DNA of 15,702 nucleotides from JAHQVK01 sp039819565 (GTDB lineage: Bacteria > Myxococcota > Kuafuiibacteriia > Kuafuiibacteriales > Kuafuiibacteriaceae): assembly GCA_039819565.1 (NCBI GenBank), contig JBCBRU010000150.1:1-15702 (forward strand). Direction: 5' to 3'. The translations under genes were made by a program, and so were the position numbers. The notes under the pieces were generated by a model. That model was not told the DNA's origin. It saw only the letters and a list, made by a program, of their open reading frames with translations, and did not search any database. Positions within the stretch are counted from its first letter, which is position 1. Each line of letters opens with the position of its first letter. Positions 7,114 to 14,558 of this stretch are shown piece by piece.

Positions 7114-9222
7114 TCAATCCGAGGGGCGCTGCCCGATGGCCTCCTTGCGGGAAAGACGGATCTTCCCCTGACGGTCGATACTCACGACCTTCACCAGAAC
7201 CTCGTCGCCCTCGCGGACGATGTCCTCGACGCGGTTGACCCGCTTCTCCGCCAGATCGGAGATGTGCACCAGACCGTCCGTGCCCGGGAAGATCTCTACG
7301 AAGGCTCCGAAGTCGACGACCTTGCGGACGTTGCCGAGATAGATCTTCCCCACCTCCGGCTCACGGGTGATGTCCTTGACCATCTTGATGGCCTTTTCGG
7401 CCATCACCGAGTCCGAGGACGCGATGGAGATGGTGCCGTCGTCTCCAATGTCGATGGCTACGCCCGTCTTGTTGACGATGTCCTTCACCACCTTACCTCC
7501 CGGTCCGATGACGTCCTTGATGCGCTCCACCTTCACCTTCACCTTGGTGATGCGCGGGGCCCACTTGGAGATCTCGTCGCGGGGTCCATCGATGACCTTC
7601 TTCATCTCCTGGAGGATGTGAAGGCGACCGTCCCGGGCCTGGTTGAGCGCCCGCTCGAGGGTCTCACGGCTCACTCCGGTCAGCTTGATGTCCATCTGGA
7701 CGGCGGTGATGCCCTTGTCGGTGCCCGTCACCTTGAAGTCCATGTCCCCGAGATGATCCTCATCCCCGAGGATGTCGGACAGGACCGCAATCTCTCCGTC
7801 TTGCTCGATGAGCCCCATAGCGATGCCCGCGGCCATGGCTTTGATCGGCACGCCCGCGTCCAACATCGACATCGTCGCTCCACACACCGAAGCCATGGAG
7901 GAGGAGCCGTTCGACTCCGTGATCTCGGAGACCACGCGCACCGTATAGGGAAAATCGTCCTGGTCCGGGAGGAGGTTGGTGACCGCGCGCTCCGCGAGCG
8001 CTCCGTGTCCGATCTCGCGGCGCCCCGGCGAGCGGAGGAACTTCACCTCGCCCACGGAGTAGGGCGGGAAGTTGTAATGGAGAAGGAATCGCTTGAACGA
8101 GAAGCCCTCGAGGGTATCCAGCTTCTGCTCGTCGGCGCTGGTCCCCAAGGTCGTGGTTACGATGGCCTGGGTCTCGCCGCGCTGAAACAGGGCCGAGCCG
8201 TGGGTGCGCTCGAGCAAGCCAACCTGCCCCATGATGGGACGTACGTCAGCGAGGCCACGACCGTCGATACGGACTTTTTCCTGGACGATCTTTCGCCGCA
8301 CCATGAGGTACTTGAGGTCTCCGAAGGCCTCCTTGGCGAGCTTCTCCTTCTCGCTCCAGGTCTCCTCACCGAGCTCCTCGGCGAGGGTGGCGAGGGCGGT
8401 CTTCTTGGCCTCATCGATGGCCGTGTAGCGAGCGGCCTTCTCGGGAACCACGACCGCTTTGGAGAGGCTCGGGGTGGCGAGCTCGTTGACCCGGCGCTCG
8501 ATGGCCTCGTCGCGCACCTCGGGAGGTGCGACGCGCTTCTCTTCACCGATCTCCGCCCGCAGATCGTTCTGCAGTTTGATGAGCGGCTGGCAGGTCTCGT
8601 GCGCGAAGAGGAGCGCGTCCACGATCACGGACTCGTCGACCTCCTCCGCGCCCCCCTCGACCATCGTGATGGCCTGCTCGGAGCAGGCCACGATCAGGTC
8701 GAGGTCCGATCTCTCGCGATCTTCGACGCCCGCGTTTGCGACGAGCTTACCGTCGACGCGGCCAACCCGGACGGCCGCGATGGGTCCCGCAAAGGGCAGG
8801 TTCGAGACCGTGAGCGCCATCGAGGTCCCGATGAGCCCGCACACGTCGGTGGGGTAGTCAGGGTCGAAGCTGAAGACGGTGGAGATGACCTGGGTTTCGC
8901 AGCGCCAGGTCTTGGGAAACAGCGGCCGAATCGACCGGTCGATGATGCGAGACATCAGCGTCTCGTGGTCGCGAGGACGCCCTTCCCGCTTGTAAAATCC
9001 GCCGGGGATCTTTCCCGCGGCGAAGGTCTTCTCGATGTAGTCGACGGTCAGGGGAAGAAAATCCATCCCCGGCCGAGGCTCCTTGGCCCCCACCACCGTA
9101 CAGAGGACTCGGCTGTCTCCGAATCCGACCACGATCGACCCGTGGGCCTGCTTAGCAATAAGGCCCGTCGAGAAGGTGAAGGTCTTCTCGCCGACCTTCA
9201 GACTTCGAACGATTTCGGTCAT
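7114..9222 (-). CDS. pnp: Polyribonucleotide nucleotidyltransferase (PNPase)
   Basis: PNPase degrades RNA 3' to 5' with phosphate, can add tails in reverse, and acts as a trimer in the cytosol, often in a degradosome. The 702 residues show the full family layout. The first RNase PH-like core includes FYKREGRPRDHE and SRIIDRSIRPLFP (77-103). An all-helical linker (about 240-310) and the second RNase PH core (about 312-545) follow. The second core carries SNGSSSMASVCG (437-448) and the catalytic acidic stretch DILGDEDHLGDMDF (483-496, with D487 and D493 matching the E. coli catalytic pair). A KH domain with GPGG (573-576) and an S1 domain (about 625-692) complete it. The protein ends soon after S1, so there is no long C-terminal tail. 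A purine-rich RBS (9229-9239) supports the ATG. The 338-bp upstream gap from rpsO is strongly structured, as expected for a post-transcriptionally controlled pnp leader. Confidence 0.98.
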   Translation of the reverse strand: MTEIVRSLKVGEKTFTFSTGLIAKQAHGSIVVGFGDSRVLCTVVGAKEPRPGMDFLPLTVDYIEKTFAAGKIPGGFYKREGRPRDHETLMSRIIDRSIRPLFPKTWRCETQVISTVFSFDPDYPTDVCGLIGTSMALTVSNLPFAGPIAAVRVGRVDGKLVANAGVEDRERSDLDLIVACSEQAITMVEGGAEEVDESVIVDALLFAHETCQPLIKLQNDLRAEIGEEKRVAPPEVRDEAIERRVNELATPSLSKAVVVPEKAARYTAIDEAKKTALATLAEELGEETWSEKEKLAKEAFGDLKYLMVRRKIVQEKVRIDGRGLADVRPIMGQVGLLERTHGSALFQRGETQAIVTTTLGTSADEQKLDTLEGFSFKRFLLHYNFPPYSVGEVKFLRSPGRREIGHGALAERAVTNLLPDQDDFPYTVRVVSEITESNGSSSMASVCGATMSMLDAGVPIKAMAAGIAMGLIEQDGEIAVLSDILGDEDHLGDMDFKVTGTDKGITAVQMDIKLTGVSRETLERALNQARDGRLHILQEMKKVIDGPRDEISKWAPRITKVKVKVERIKDVIGPGGKVVKDIVNKTGVAIDIGDDGTISIASSDSVMAEKAIKMVKDITREPEVGKIYLGNVRKVVDFGAFVEIFPGTDGLVHISDLAEKRVNRVEDIVREGDEVLVKVVSIDRQGKIRLSRKEAIGQRPSD

Positions 9223-9228
9223 GACACG

Positions 9229-9239
9229 CTCTCTTCCTT
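9229..9239 (-). promoter_or_regulatory. Ribosome binding site of pnp
   Basis: On the minus strand the bases before the pnp ATG (9222) read AAGGAAGAGAG followed by six bases. This is the strongest purine-rich Shine-Dalgarno stretch among the minus-strand genes here and fixes the pnp start. Confidence 0.7.
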
Positions 9240-9335
9240 CGCGCTCGAAGGTGAACCCGAGGCCGCTCGATTTCAGAGCGGACCGATCGGGCAGGGAGGC
9301 GTGCGGGGGACCCCTAGAAGGTGAGCGTCGGTGGA

Positions 9336-9427
9336 TCGAGCAATGGGCCGAGCAGACCAGGCATTGAGCGGTTCGGATGGCTCGTCAGAAGACGCTCGGG
9401 CATCGACCCACTCGGCCCATTGCGCGA
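9336..9427 (-). promoter_or_regulatory. Long inverted repeat in pnp leader (candidate processed or autoregulatory stem)
   Basis: GCAATGGGCCGAG (9340-9352) and CTCGGCCCATTGC (9411-9423) are perfect 13-bp inverted repeats. After one mismatch the stem gains three further pairs (9336-9338 with 9425-9427). The 58-nt loop contains a smaller GAGCG/CGCTC pair (9366-9370, 9393-9397). The stem lies between rpsO and pnp, with its near edge about 115 nt upstream of the pnp ATG. In E. coli the pnp leader at the same place folds into a long stem that RNase III cuts, allowing PNPase to repress its own mRNA. The equivalent role here is inference from position and structure. Confidence 0.6.
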
Positions 9428-9452
9428 CCTACCCACGCCTGCGCGAGGTCGC
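9424..9452 (-). promoter_or_regulatory. Second hairpin adjoining the pnp leader stem
   Basis: GCGACCT (9424-9430) pairs with AGGTCGC (9446-9452) around a 15-nt loop. It begins exactly where the 13-bp stem core ends, so the two helices could stack, or compete for 9424-9427. Together they look like a designed RNA leader fold rather than chance. Confidence 0.45.
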
Positions 9453-9520
9453 AGCGGTAGACTCGACGATTCGGCCGCGAAGGTCTAGTCCGAGGTCGTG
9501 CTGGCTTGCCGCCGCTCTCT

Positions 9521-9541
9521 CGCGCGCCCTGCGCACGCGCG
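9521..9541 (-). terminator. Hairpin shortly after rpsO
   Basis: CGCGCG (9521-9526) and CGCGCG (9536-9541) form a 6-bp stem with a 9-nt loop, starting about 20 nt past the rpsO stop. In E. coli an attenuating terminator lies here. No U-run follows on the minus strand, so this may only be a 3'-end stabilising stem or chance in GC-rich DNA. Confidence 0.3.
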
Positions 9542-9560
9542 ATTATCTCTTTCTAAAAGC

Positions 9561-9830
9561 CTACTTACGGAGCCCCAAACGACCGATGAGGGTCTTGTAG
9601 CGTTCCTCGTCGCTCTTGCGAACGTAGTTGAGGAGACGCTTGCGGCGACCGACCATCTTCAGAAGGCCACGACGCGAGTGGTGGTCCTTCTTGTGGGCCT
9701 TGAAGTGCACCTGAAGCTGATTGATGCGTTCGGTGAGGAGGGCGATCTGGACTTCGGGGCTTCCGGTGTCGCCTTCGATGCGGCCAAACGACTGGATGAT
9801 CTCCGACTTGCGCTCTTGAAGCAGGGACAT
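9561..9830 (-). CDS. rpsO: 30S ribosomal protein S15
   Basis: S15 is a primary 16S rRNA-binding protein that nucleates assembly of the 30S platform. The 89 residues match the family length and carry its landmarks: GDTGSPEVQIALLTERI, HFKAHKKDHHSRRGLL and VGRRKRLLNYV, ending in RY..LI..LGLRK. The ATG at 9830 is the standard start. The Shine-Dalgarno is weak (GAGAAAAG region) and A-rich. The gene lies 61 bp after truB with its own consensus-like promoter in that gap, and is followed by the structured leader of pnp. The truB-rpsO-pnp order is the same as in E. coli, which supports shared transcription with an extra internal start at rpsO. Confidence 0.98.
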   Translation of the reverse strand: MSLLQERKSEIIQSFGRIEGDTGSPEVQIALLTERINQLQVHFKAHKKDHHSRRGLLKMVGRRKRLLNYVRKSDEERYKTLIGRLGLRK

Positions 9831-9866
9831 TTTCTTTTCTCGGACTACCTTTCGTTGAGTCGGCGG

Positions 9867-9895
9867 ACTCTAGGGAACGGCCTCGGACCTGTCAA
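9867..9895 (-). promoter_or_regulatory. Sigma-70-type promoter for rpsO
   Basis: On the minus strand a perfect TTGACA (9895-9890) is followed after exactly 17 bp by TAGAGT (9872-9867), which matches TATAAT at four of six positions. Transcription would begin near 9860, about 30 nt before the rpsO ATG at 9830. The -35 box overlaps the truB stop codon. In E. coli rpsO also has its own promoter at this place. Confidence 0.7.
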
Positions 9896-10806
9896 ACCGT
9901 TCCTTGCGGCTCCTCACCGGGTCGAACGAGCACGACATCGTAGGCCCATCGCCGCGGATCTCGCTCGGAGGTGCGAGCCACCGCGGCCAGAGTCCCTTCC
10001 GGGGTCATGAGCCGGGCCCGCTCCACATCGAGCTCTCGAGGCAGAGGACGCCCCTGGGCCACGTCCTCCACATCCTTCGGTTCGAGCGCCACGGCGGGCA
10101 TGCCCGCCAGGGCTTCGGAGGCGGAGATCACGGGCGGCTCGGGAGCGCAAAACCGCTCCGGGGGCCAGGCTTGCTCGAGCCGGTGCGGACCTACACGGGT
10201 CCGCCGGAGGCGGGCGAGATGGGCGGGGTAGCCGAGCTGCCGGCCGATCTCGACGGCGAGGCTTCGGATGTACGTACCCTTCGACACTTGGGCCCGGATC
10301 GACAGGTCTGCCCCCTGCACCGCCATCAACTCCAGACGATGAATGAGCACGGCCCGCCGCGGTCCCTCGACCACCTCTCCCCGTCGGGCCTTGGCGTGAA
10401 GGCGCTCGCCGTTCACCTTGATGGCGGAGAAGGCCGGCGTGACGTGCTCGAGTGGCCCCTCGAGACCGGCCAAGACCGCCTCGAGGCGAGCCCTTTCCGG
10501 AGCCTCATCGACGGCCGCGACTTCCGTGGTCTCGCCTTCGGCGTCCCAGGTCGTCGTCGATCGGCCGAGACGCACCGTGCCCTCGTAGACCTTCTCCTCA
10601 GCCTCCAGGAATCGAGCGATGCGGGTGGCTCGCCCCAGCGTGACCACCATGAGCCCCGTCGCGGCAGGATCCAGCGTCCCGGTGTGGCCGACTTGGCTCT
10701 GCCCCAGACCTCTTCGAAGGATCTGGACGACGTCGTGACTGGTGACCCCGGAGGGCTTATCGACCAGGGCAACGCCCGACACTCTCGGCGGACGCTTTCG
10801 TCCCAT
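9892..10806 (-). CDS. truB: tRNA pseudouridine(55) synthase
   Basis: TruB converts uridine 55 of the T-loop of tRNAs to pseudouridine and also aids tRNA folding. The 304 residues include GVALVDKPSGVTSHDVV near the N-terminus and the catalytic motif GHTGTLDPAATGLM (40-53) with Asp46 as the nucleophile. ATRIARFLEAEEKVYEG, the PAFSAIKVNGERLHAKAR motif and KGTYIRSLAVEIG are also present, all diagnostic of TruB rather than RluA/RsuA enzymes. The C-terminal part (about 230-304) fits the PUA-like end and finishes just past the RPGEEP stretch. The ATG (10804-10806) overlaps the rbfA stop by one base (TGATG), which suggests translational coupling; GAGGA lies 12 nt upstream. It shares the operon with infB and rbfA. 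Its stop codon overlaps the -35 box of the rpsO promoter. Confidence 0.97.
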   Translation of the reverse strand: MGRKRPPRVSGVALVDKPSGVTSHDVVQILRRGLGQSQVGHTGTLDPAATGLMVVTLGRATRIARFLEAEEKVYEGTVRLGRSTTTWDAEGETTEVAAVDEAPERARLEAVLAGLEGPLEHVTPAFSAIKVNGERLHAKARRGEVVEGPRRAVLIHRLELMAVQGADLSIRAQVSKGTYIRSLAVEIGRQLGYPAHLARLRRTRVGPHRLEQAWPPERFCAPEPPVISASEALAGMPAVALEPKDVEDVAQGRPLPRELDVERARLMTPEGTLAAVARTSERDPRRWAYDVVLVRPGEEPQGTV

Positions 10807-11234
10807 CAGCTGTCGCTGTCCTCGGGCTCGGGCTCGGTTCGGCCCTCGTCTTCGTCACGGACCTCACGGATGAGGGCCTCCATGCGTGCGCCGCGCTCGA
10901 TGCTGCCGTCGAAGGTGAAATCCAGCTCGGGGGTGTGCCGAAGCCTCATCTCGCTAGCGACCAGACTCCGGATACGCGGCGCGTGCTCCGACAGGGCCTC
11001 CATGACCCTTTGGGCACCCTCTCCGTCGGGCGGAAACACCGAGGTGAAGACCCGCGCTTGACGAAGATCCCCGGTGACCCGGACCTCCGTAAAAGAGATC
11101 AGCTCGGCTCCGTCGAAGCGAGGATCCTTGAGGCCTCCCCCGGTGAGGAGGTCTCCGAGGACCTGCCGGATTTGCTCGCCGACGCGCTGGGGCCGTTGAC
11201 CGCCCCCCCCGCGACCGCGTCGGGAAGATGCCAT
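10806..11234 (-). CDS. rbfA: Ribosome-binding factor A
   Basis: RbfA is a late 30S assembly factor that binds near 16S rRNA helix 1 and aids maturation. The 142-residue protein has the KH-like family core: QRVGEQIRQVLGDLL near the N-terminus, then the strand pair FTEVRVTGDLRQARVFTSVF, helices with EALSEHAPRIRSLVASEM, and LRHTPELDFTFDGSIERGARMEALI. The N-terminus is extended with an Arg/Gly-rich stretch (RRGRGGGGQRPQR) and the C-terminus with an acidic tail (EDEGRTEPEPEDSDS); both are probably disordered. The gene begins 12 bp after the infB stop and its TGA overlaps the truB ATG by one base. The infB-rbfA-truB order is widely conserved. Confidence 0.95.
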   Translation of the reverse strand: MASSRRGRGGGGQRPQRVGEQIRQVLGDLLTGGGLKDPRFDGAELISFTEVRVTGDLRQARVFTSVFPPDGEGAQRVMEALSEHAPRIRSLVASEMRLRHTPELDFTFDGSIERGARMEALIREVRDEDEGRTEPEPEDSDS

Positions 11235-11246
11235 GCGCGCCGCCGT

Positions 11247-14200
11247 CTAGGGTCGGGCCTCGACGGACCCTGCCCCGCTTACCGGCTCGTCTAGCGCCGC
11301 TTCGGTCATGACGATCTCGTAGGCTTCGAAGATGTCCCCAACCTTGATGTCGTTGAACTTCTCCATGCCCATACCGCACTCGAAGCCTTCCTTGACCTCT
11401 CGGACGTCGTCCTTGAAGCGCTTGAGGCTGGCCAACTTGCCGTCGTAGACGGTCTTGCTGTCGCGCAGGAGACGGATGTTCGCGTTGCGAACCATGGTTC
11501 CGTCCACCACCTTGCAGCCCGCCACGGTGCCCACCTTCGGGACGTTGAAGGTCTGAAGGACCTCCGCGCGCCCGAGGTACTGCTCCTTCGCGACCGGAGC
11601 GAGGAGGCCGCGCATCGCGGCCTGAACCTCATCCACGGCCTCGTAGATGATGTCGTAGGTGCGAATGTCCACTCCGAGGGCACGAGCGGCCTTGAGCGCC
11701 TTGGTGTCGGGACGCACCGCGAAACCGACCACGATAGCCTCCGAGGCCGCCGCAAACTCGACGTCGGACTCGTTGACGGCACCCACTCCGGAGCTGATGA
11801 CGGAGACCCGAACCTTCGCGGTGGTGAGGTCGGTCAGCGCCTTCGAAAGCGCCTCTACCGACCCCTGAACGTCGCCCTTGACCACCAGCTTGAGCTCTTT
11901 TTGGCTCGCGTCGCTCATCCGGGTCAGGAAGTCCTGCAGGCTGACCTTCGCGGTGCCGGAAAGCTCCTGAGCTCGGCGCTTCTCGCGTCGATGGGCCGCA
12001 AGCTCTTTGGCGGCGGCCATGTCCTTGGCCACTCGAACCTCGTCGCCCGGCGTGGGGACGGAGTCCAAACCGAGAATCTCGACCGGCGTGGAGGGCCCGG
12101 CTTCCTTAACCTGCCGCCCGCCGTCCACGATCATCGCTCGAACCTTACCGACGCTCTCACCCACTACGATGATGTCGCCCTTACGCAAGGTCCCTTCCTG
12201 GACGAGGATGGTGGCCACCGGGCCTCGGCCCTTATGAATGTGGCCCTCGACGACGCTGCCCACGCCGGGCACGTCCTGCTCGGCCTTCAGCTCGAGGATC
12301 TCGGCCTGCAGACCGAGCTGCTCCAGGAGCGCATCGACGCCTTCTCCGGTCTTCGCAGAGATCTTTTGAGAGAGGGTGTCGCCTCCGAACTCCTCGACCA
12401 CGATGTTGTGCTCGGTGAGCTGCTGGAGGACCCGCCCCGGGTTGGCCTCGGGCTTGTCGACCTTGTTTACGGCCACGATGATCGGCACGTCTGCCGCCTG
12501 AGCGTGCTGAATCGCCTCGCGGGTCTGGGGCATGACGCCGTCGTCCGCTGCGACCACCAGCACCACGATGTCGGTGACGTTGGCCCCTCGAGCGCGCATC
12601 GACGTGAAGGCCGCGTGGCCCGGCGTATCCAGGAAAGTCACGAGACCCTTGGGCGTCTCCACCTGGTAGCCGGCGATGCGCTGGGTGATGCCACCGGCCT
12701 CGCCCTCGGCCACCTTGGCATTGCGGATTCGGTCCAGCAGCGAGGTCTTGCCGTGGTCGACGTGGCCCATCACGGTGACCACAGCGGCCCGCGGATCGCC
12801 CGCCTTCTCCTCCTCGGCCTCCTCGGCGCTCGGGGCCGCGAACATGGCGCTCTCGTCGAGGACCTTGGAGGTCACCTCGTAGCCCAAGTCCTCCACCATC
12901 ATCGTCGCCGTGTCGTGGTCGATCGGCTGGTTGATGTTGGCCATCACGCCGTTCCGCATCAGCCACATGATGAGCTCGTTGGCCTTGCGGCTCATCTGCT
13001 GCGACAGCTCCGCCACCGTGATGGTGTCGCCGATGATCACCGGCTGCTTCACCAGCGGCTGCGTCGGCTCCCGCGGGCCCTGGTGCTTCTTTTTGCCCTT
13101 CGGCTTCTTACGGCTTGGGGTCGGGTAATAGACCTTGTTGCCTCGGGTCTCGAGCTGTTCTCGAGCCGAGGGCTCCTCGCGGCGCGGACGTCCCGGCTTG
13201 CGTCCCTTGTTGAGCTCCCGACTGTCCACCAACTTGCTTCGACCGTTGGGGTCCTTGGTCATGACCTTCTCGGTCACGCCACCCGGAGCCTCCTTGGGTT
13301 TGCCGAAGGCGGAATCTGGAAGCTCGGGGCGCTTCGACGACGCCAGCCGCTTCTTGAGAACTTCGGGGTCGATCTTTCGGACGACCCGAGGCTGGGCTAC
13401 GTCCTTCTTGGGGTTAGGCACGGTCGTTGAGGGTGGGGGCGGCGCTACACGCAGCCCCGTATCTTCCTGAGGACGCATGGCGAAGTCGGCTTCCGAAAGA
13501 CCGATATCCTCGAGATCGAGCTCCGGCTTTTCGTCGTCGTCTTCGTAAGCTTCGTCCCGCCCCCGTCGATCGGGTCGGGCCGCTCGGACATCCCGACGCG
13601 CGTCCTCATCCTTGTCGGGAGCCGTAGCTTCAGCAGCTTTGGGCGCTTCCGCCTGGGCCTCGACGGGCTCGGCGTTCGCCTCGGTGGCTATGACCTCTGG
13701 TTCGGGGGACGGCGCCGTGGCCACCGGCTCCGGTGCGCCTTCGACCGCAGGCGCGGCCGCGGGGCTCGGAGCCTCGGCGGCGGGCGGCGCCACCTCCGAA
13801 GCCTCGGCGGCGGCGGTCGAGGCCGCTGCAGCCGTGGGTTCGGGAGACGGATCGGCCGTCACCGGCGTCTCAGGGACGACGGGCGGAGGCGGCAGGCTGG
13901 CCTCGACCTCTTCCGGAGCGGGCGAGGTCGGCTCGACGGGAGCCTCCTCGACCGGCTCGGGCGTGGGTTCGACCGGCGGCTTCTTCGTGGCCACCTTGAT
14001 CGGGGTGACCTTCTTGGCGGTGACCGGTCGCGCCGTACGCTTGGCGGGGGCCGCGGGGGCCGCGGGGGCCGGATCGGCGGCGGCTGCAACCTGCGGCTCG
14101 GGTTCGGGCTCCGGAGCCTTCTTGGGCTCGGTGCGTGGGGTCTCGACCACCGCGGGCCGGGCGGTGCGCTTCTCGGGGACCGCCGGTCGAGCGGTCCGCT

Positions 14201-14558
14201 TGGCCGGCTTCTCCGGAGCCTTTTCCGGCTTAGCTTCCTTCGGCGGCTCGGGGGCCGGCGTCGCCTCGGCAGGTGCGCTTTCGGCGGCCGGGGCTTCGGT
14301 GGTCTTTCTTCGACGGATGACGGTGGTGGTCTCTCCACCCTTGGAGCGGCGTCGAATGACCTTCCCGCTCACGCGCTTTTCATCCGTGCTAAGCCGACGT
14401 CGCTCCTCGGCCTTGTCGAACGCTCGACGCACGTCATCCTCGTCGACCGTCGACGAGTGAGACTTCACTTCGAAGCCGCTCTTGCGAAGCTTCTCGATGA
14501 GGTCCTGGTGGCTATACCCCATCTCCTTCGCTAGCTCGTAAACGCGCTTCTTGCCCAT
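11247..14558 (-). CDS. infB: Translation initiation factor IF-2, long form
   Basis: IF-2 is the GTPase that brings fMet-tRNA to the 30S subunit and promotes 70S joining. At 1103 residues it is longer than typical (E. coli about 890). Residues 1-55 form an IF2-N motif (MGKKRVYELAKEMGYS). A long Ala/Pro/Glu disordered region runs to about 500 with three KRTARP units. A second IF2-N-like segment follows (about 505-560). The G domain carries GHVDHGKT (598-605), GGIT (622-625), DTPGH (644-648), NKVD (698-701) and SAKTGEG. The beta-barrel, domain 3 and C-terminal domain that binds fMet-tRNA are complete and end near FNDIKVGDIFEAYEIV. After GGITQ, Arg627 stands where many IF-2 proteins have His. The ATG overlaps the ylxR stop (TAATG), with a good GAGGTG Shine-Dalgarno at 14568-14573, 9 nt upstream. 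Confidence 0.98.
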   Translation of the reverse strand: MGKKRVYELAKEMGYSHQDLIEKLRKSGFEVKSHSSTVDEDDVRRAFDKAEERRRLSTDEKRVSGKVIRRRSKGGETTTVIRRRKTTEAPAAESAPAEATPAPEPPKEAKPEKAPEKPAKRTARPAVPEKRTARPAVVETPRTEPKKAPEPEPEPQVAAAADPAPAAPAAPAKRTARPVTAKKVTPIKVATKKPPVEPTPEPVEEAPVEPTSPAPEEVEASLPPPPVVPETPVTADPSPEPTAAAASTAAAEASEVAPPAAEAPSPAAAPAVEGAPEPVATAPSPEPEVIATEANAEPVEAQAEAPKAAEATAPDKDEDARRDVRAARPDRRGRDEAYEDDDEKPELDLEDIGLSEADFAMRPQEDTGLRVAPPPPSTTVPNPKKDVAQPRVVRKIDPEVLKKRLASSKRPELPDSAFGKPKEAPGGVTEKVMTKDPNGRSKLVDSRELNKGRKPGRPRREEPSAREQLETRGNKVYYPTPSRKKPKGKKKHQGPREPTQPLVKQPVIIGDTITVAELSQQMSRKANELIMWLMRNGVMANINQPIDHDTATMMVEDLGYEVTSKVLDESAMFAAPSAEEAEEEKAGDPRAAVVTVMGHVDHGKTSLLDRIRNAKVAEGEAGGITQRIAGYQVETPKGLVTFLDTPGHAAFTSMRARGANVTDIVVLVVAADDGVMPQTREAIQHAQAADVPIIVAVNKVDKPEANPGRVLQQLTEHNIVVEEFGGDTLSQKISAKTGEGVDALLEQLGLQAEILELKAEQDVPGVGSVVEGHIHKGRGPVATILVQEGTLRKGDIIVVGESVGKVRAMIVDGGRQVKEAGPSTPVEILGLDSVPTPGDEVRVAKDMAAAKELAAHRREKRRAQELSGTAKVSLQDFLTRMSDASQKELKLVVKGDVQGSVEALSKALTDLTTAKVRVSVISSGVGAVNESDVEFAAASEAIVVGFAVRPDTKALKAARALGVDIRTYDIIYEAVDEVQAAMRGLLAPVAKEQYLGRAEVLQTFNVPKVGTVAGCKVVDGTMVRNANIRLLRDSKTVYDGKLASLKRFKDDVREVKEGFECGMGMEKFNDIKVGDIFEAYEIVMTEAALDEPVSGAGSVEARP
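14044..14070. repeat. Three tandem 9-bp repeats in the infB linker
   Basis: GCGGGGGCC is repeated three times without error on the plus strand, giving an Ala-Ala-Pro type repeat in the disordered IF-2 linker. It keeps frame and is likely prone to slippage. Confidence 0.7.

Noticed and set aside
7049..7117. TTG start for a 176-residue dUTPase
   Set aside because: It would add a Cys-rich unconserved leader and begin inside the pnp stop codon; the ATG at 7048 gives normal family length.
7108..9324. A 738-codon open frame on the plus strand opposite pnp
   Set aside because: Its product is His/Asp/Leu-rich without motifs, and pnp on the other strand is complete and conserved; it is a GC-driven shadow frame.
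9542..9547. GATAAT on the minus strand just after rpsO as a -10 box for pnp
   Set aside because: The matching -35 position reads CCGTAA, a poor match, so no promoter is called.
9331..9600. Small plus-strand open frame in the rpsO-pnp gap
   Set aside because: It has no family signature, overlaps the rpsO end and runs against the structured leader; it is probably chance.
11901..13430. A 509-codon open frame on the plus strand opposite infB
   Set aside because: It lies fully antisense to the IF-2 GTPase domains and shows no family motif.
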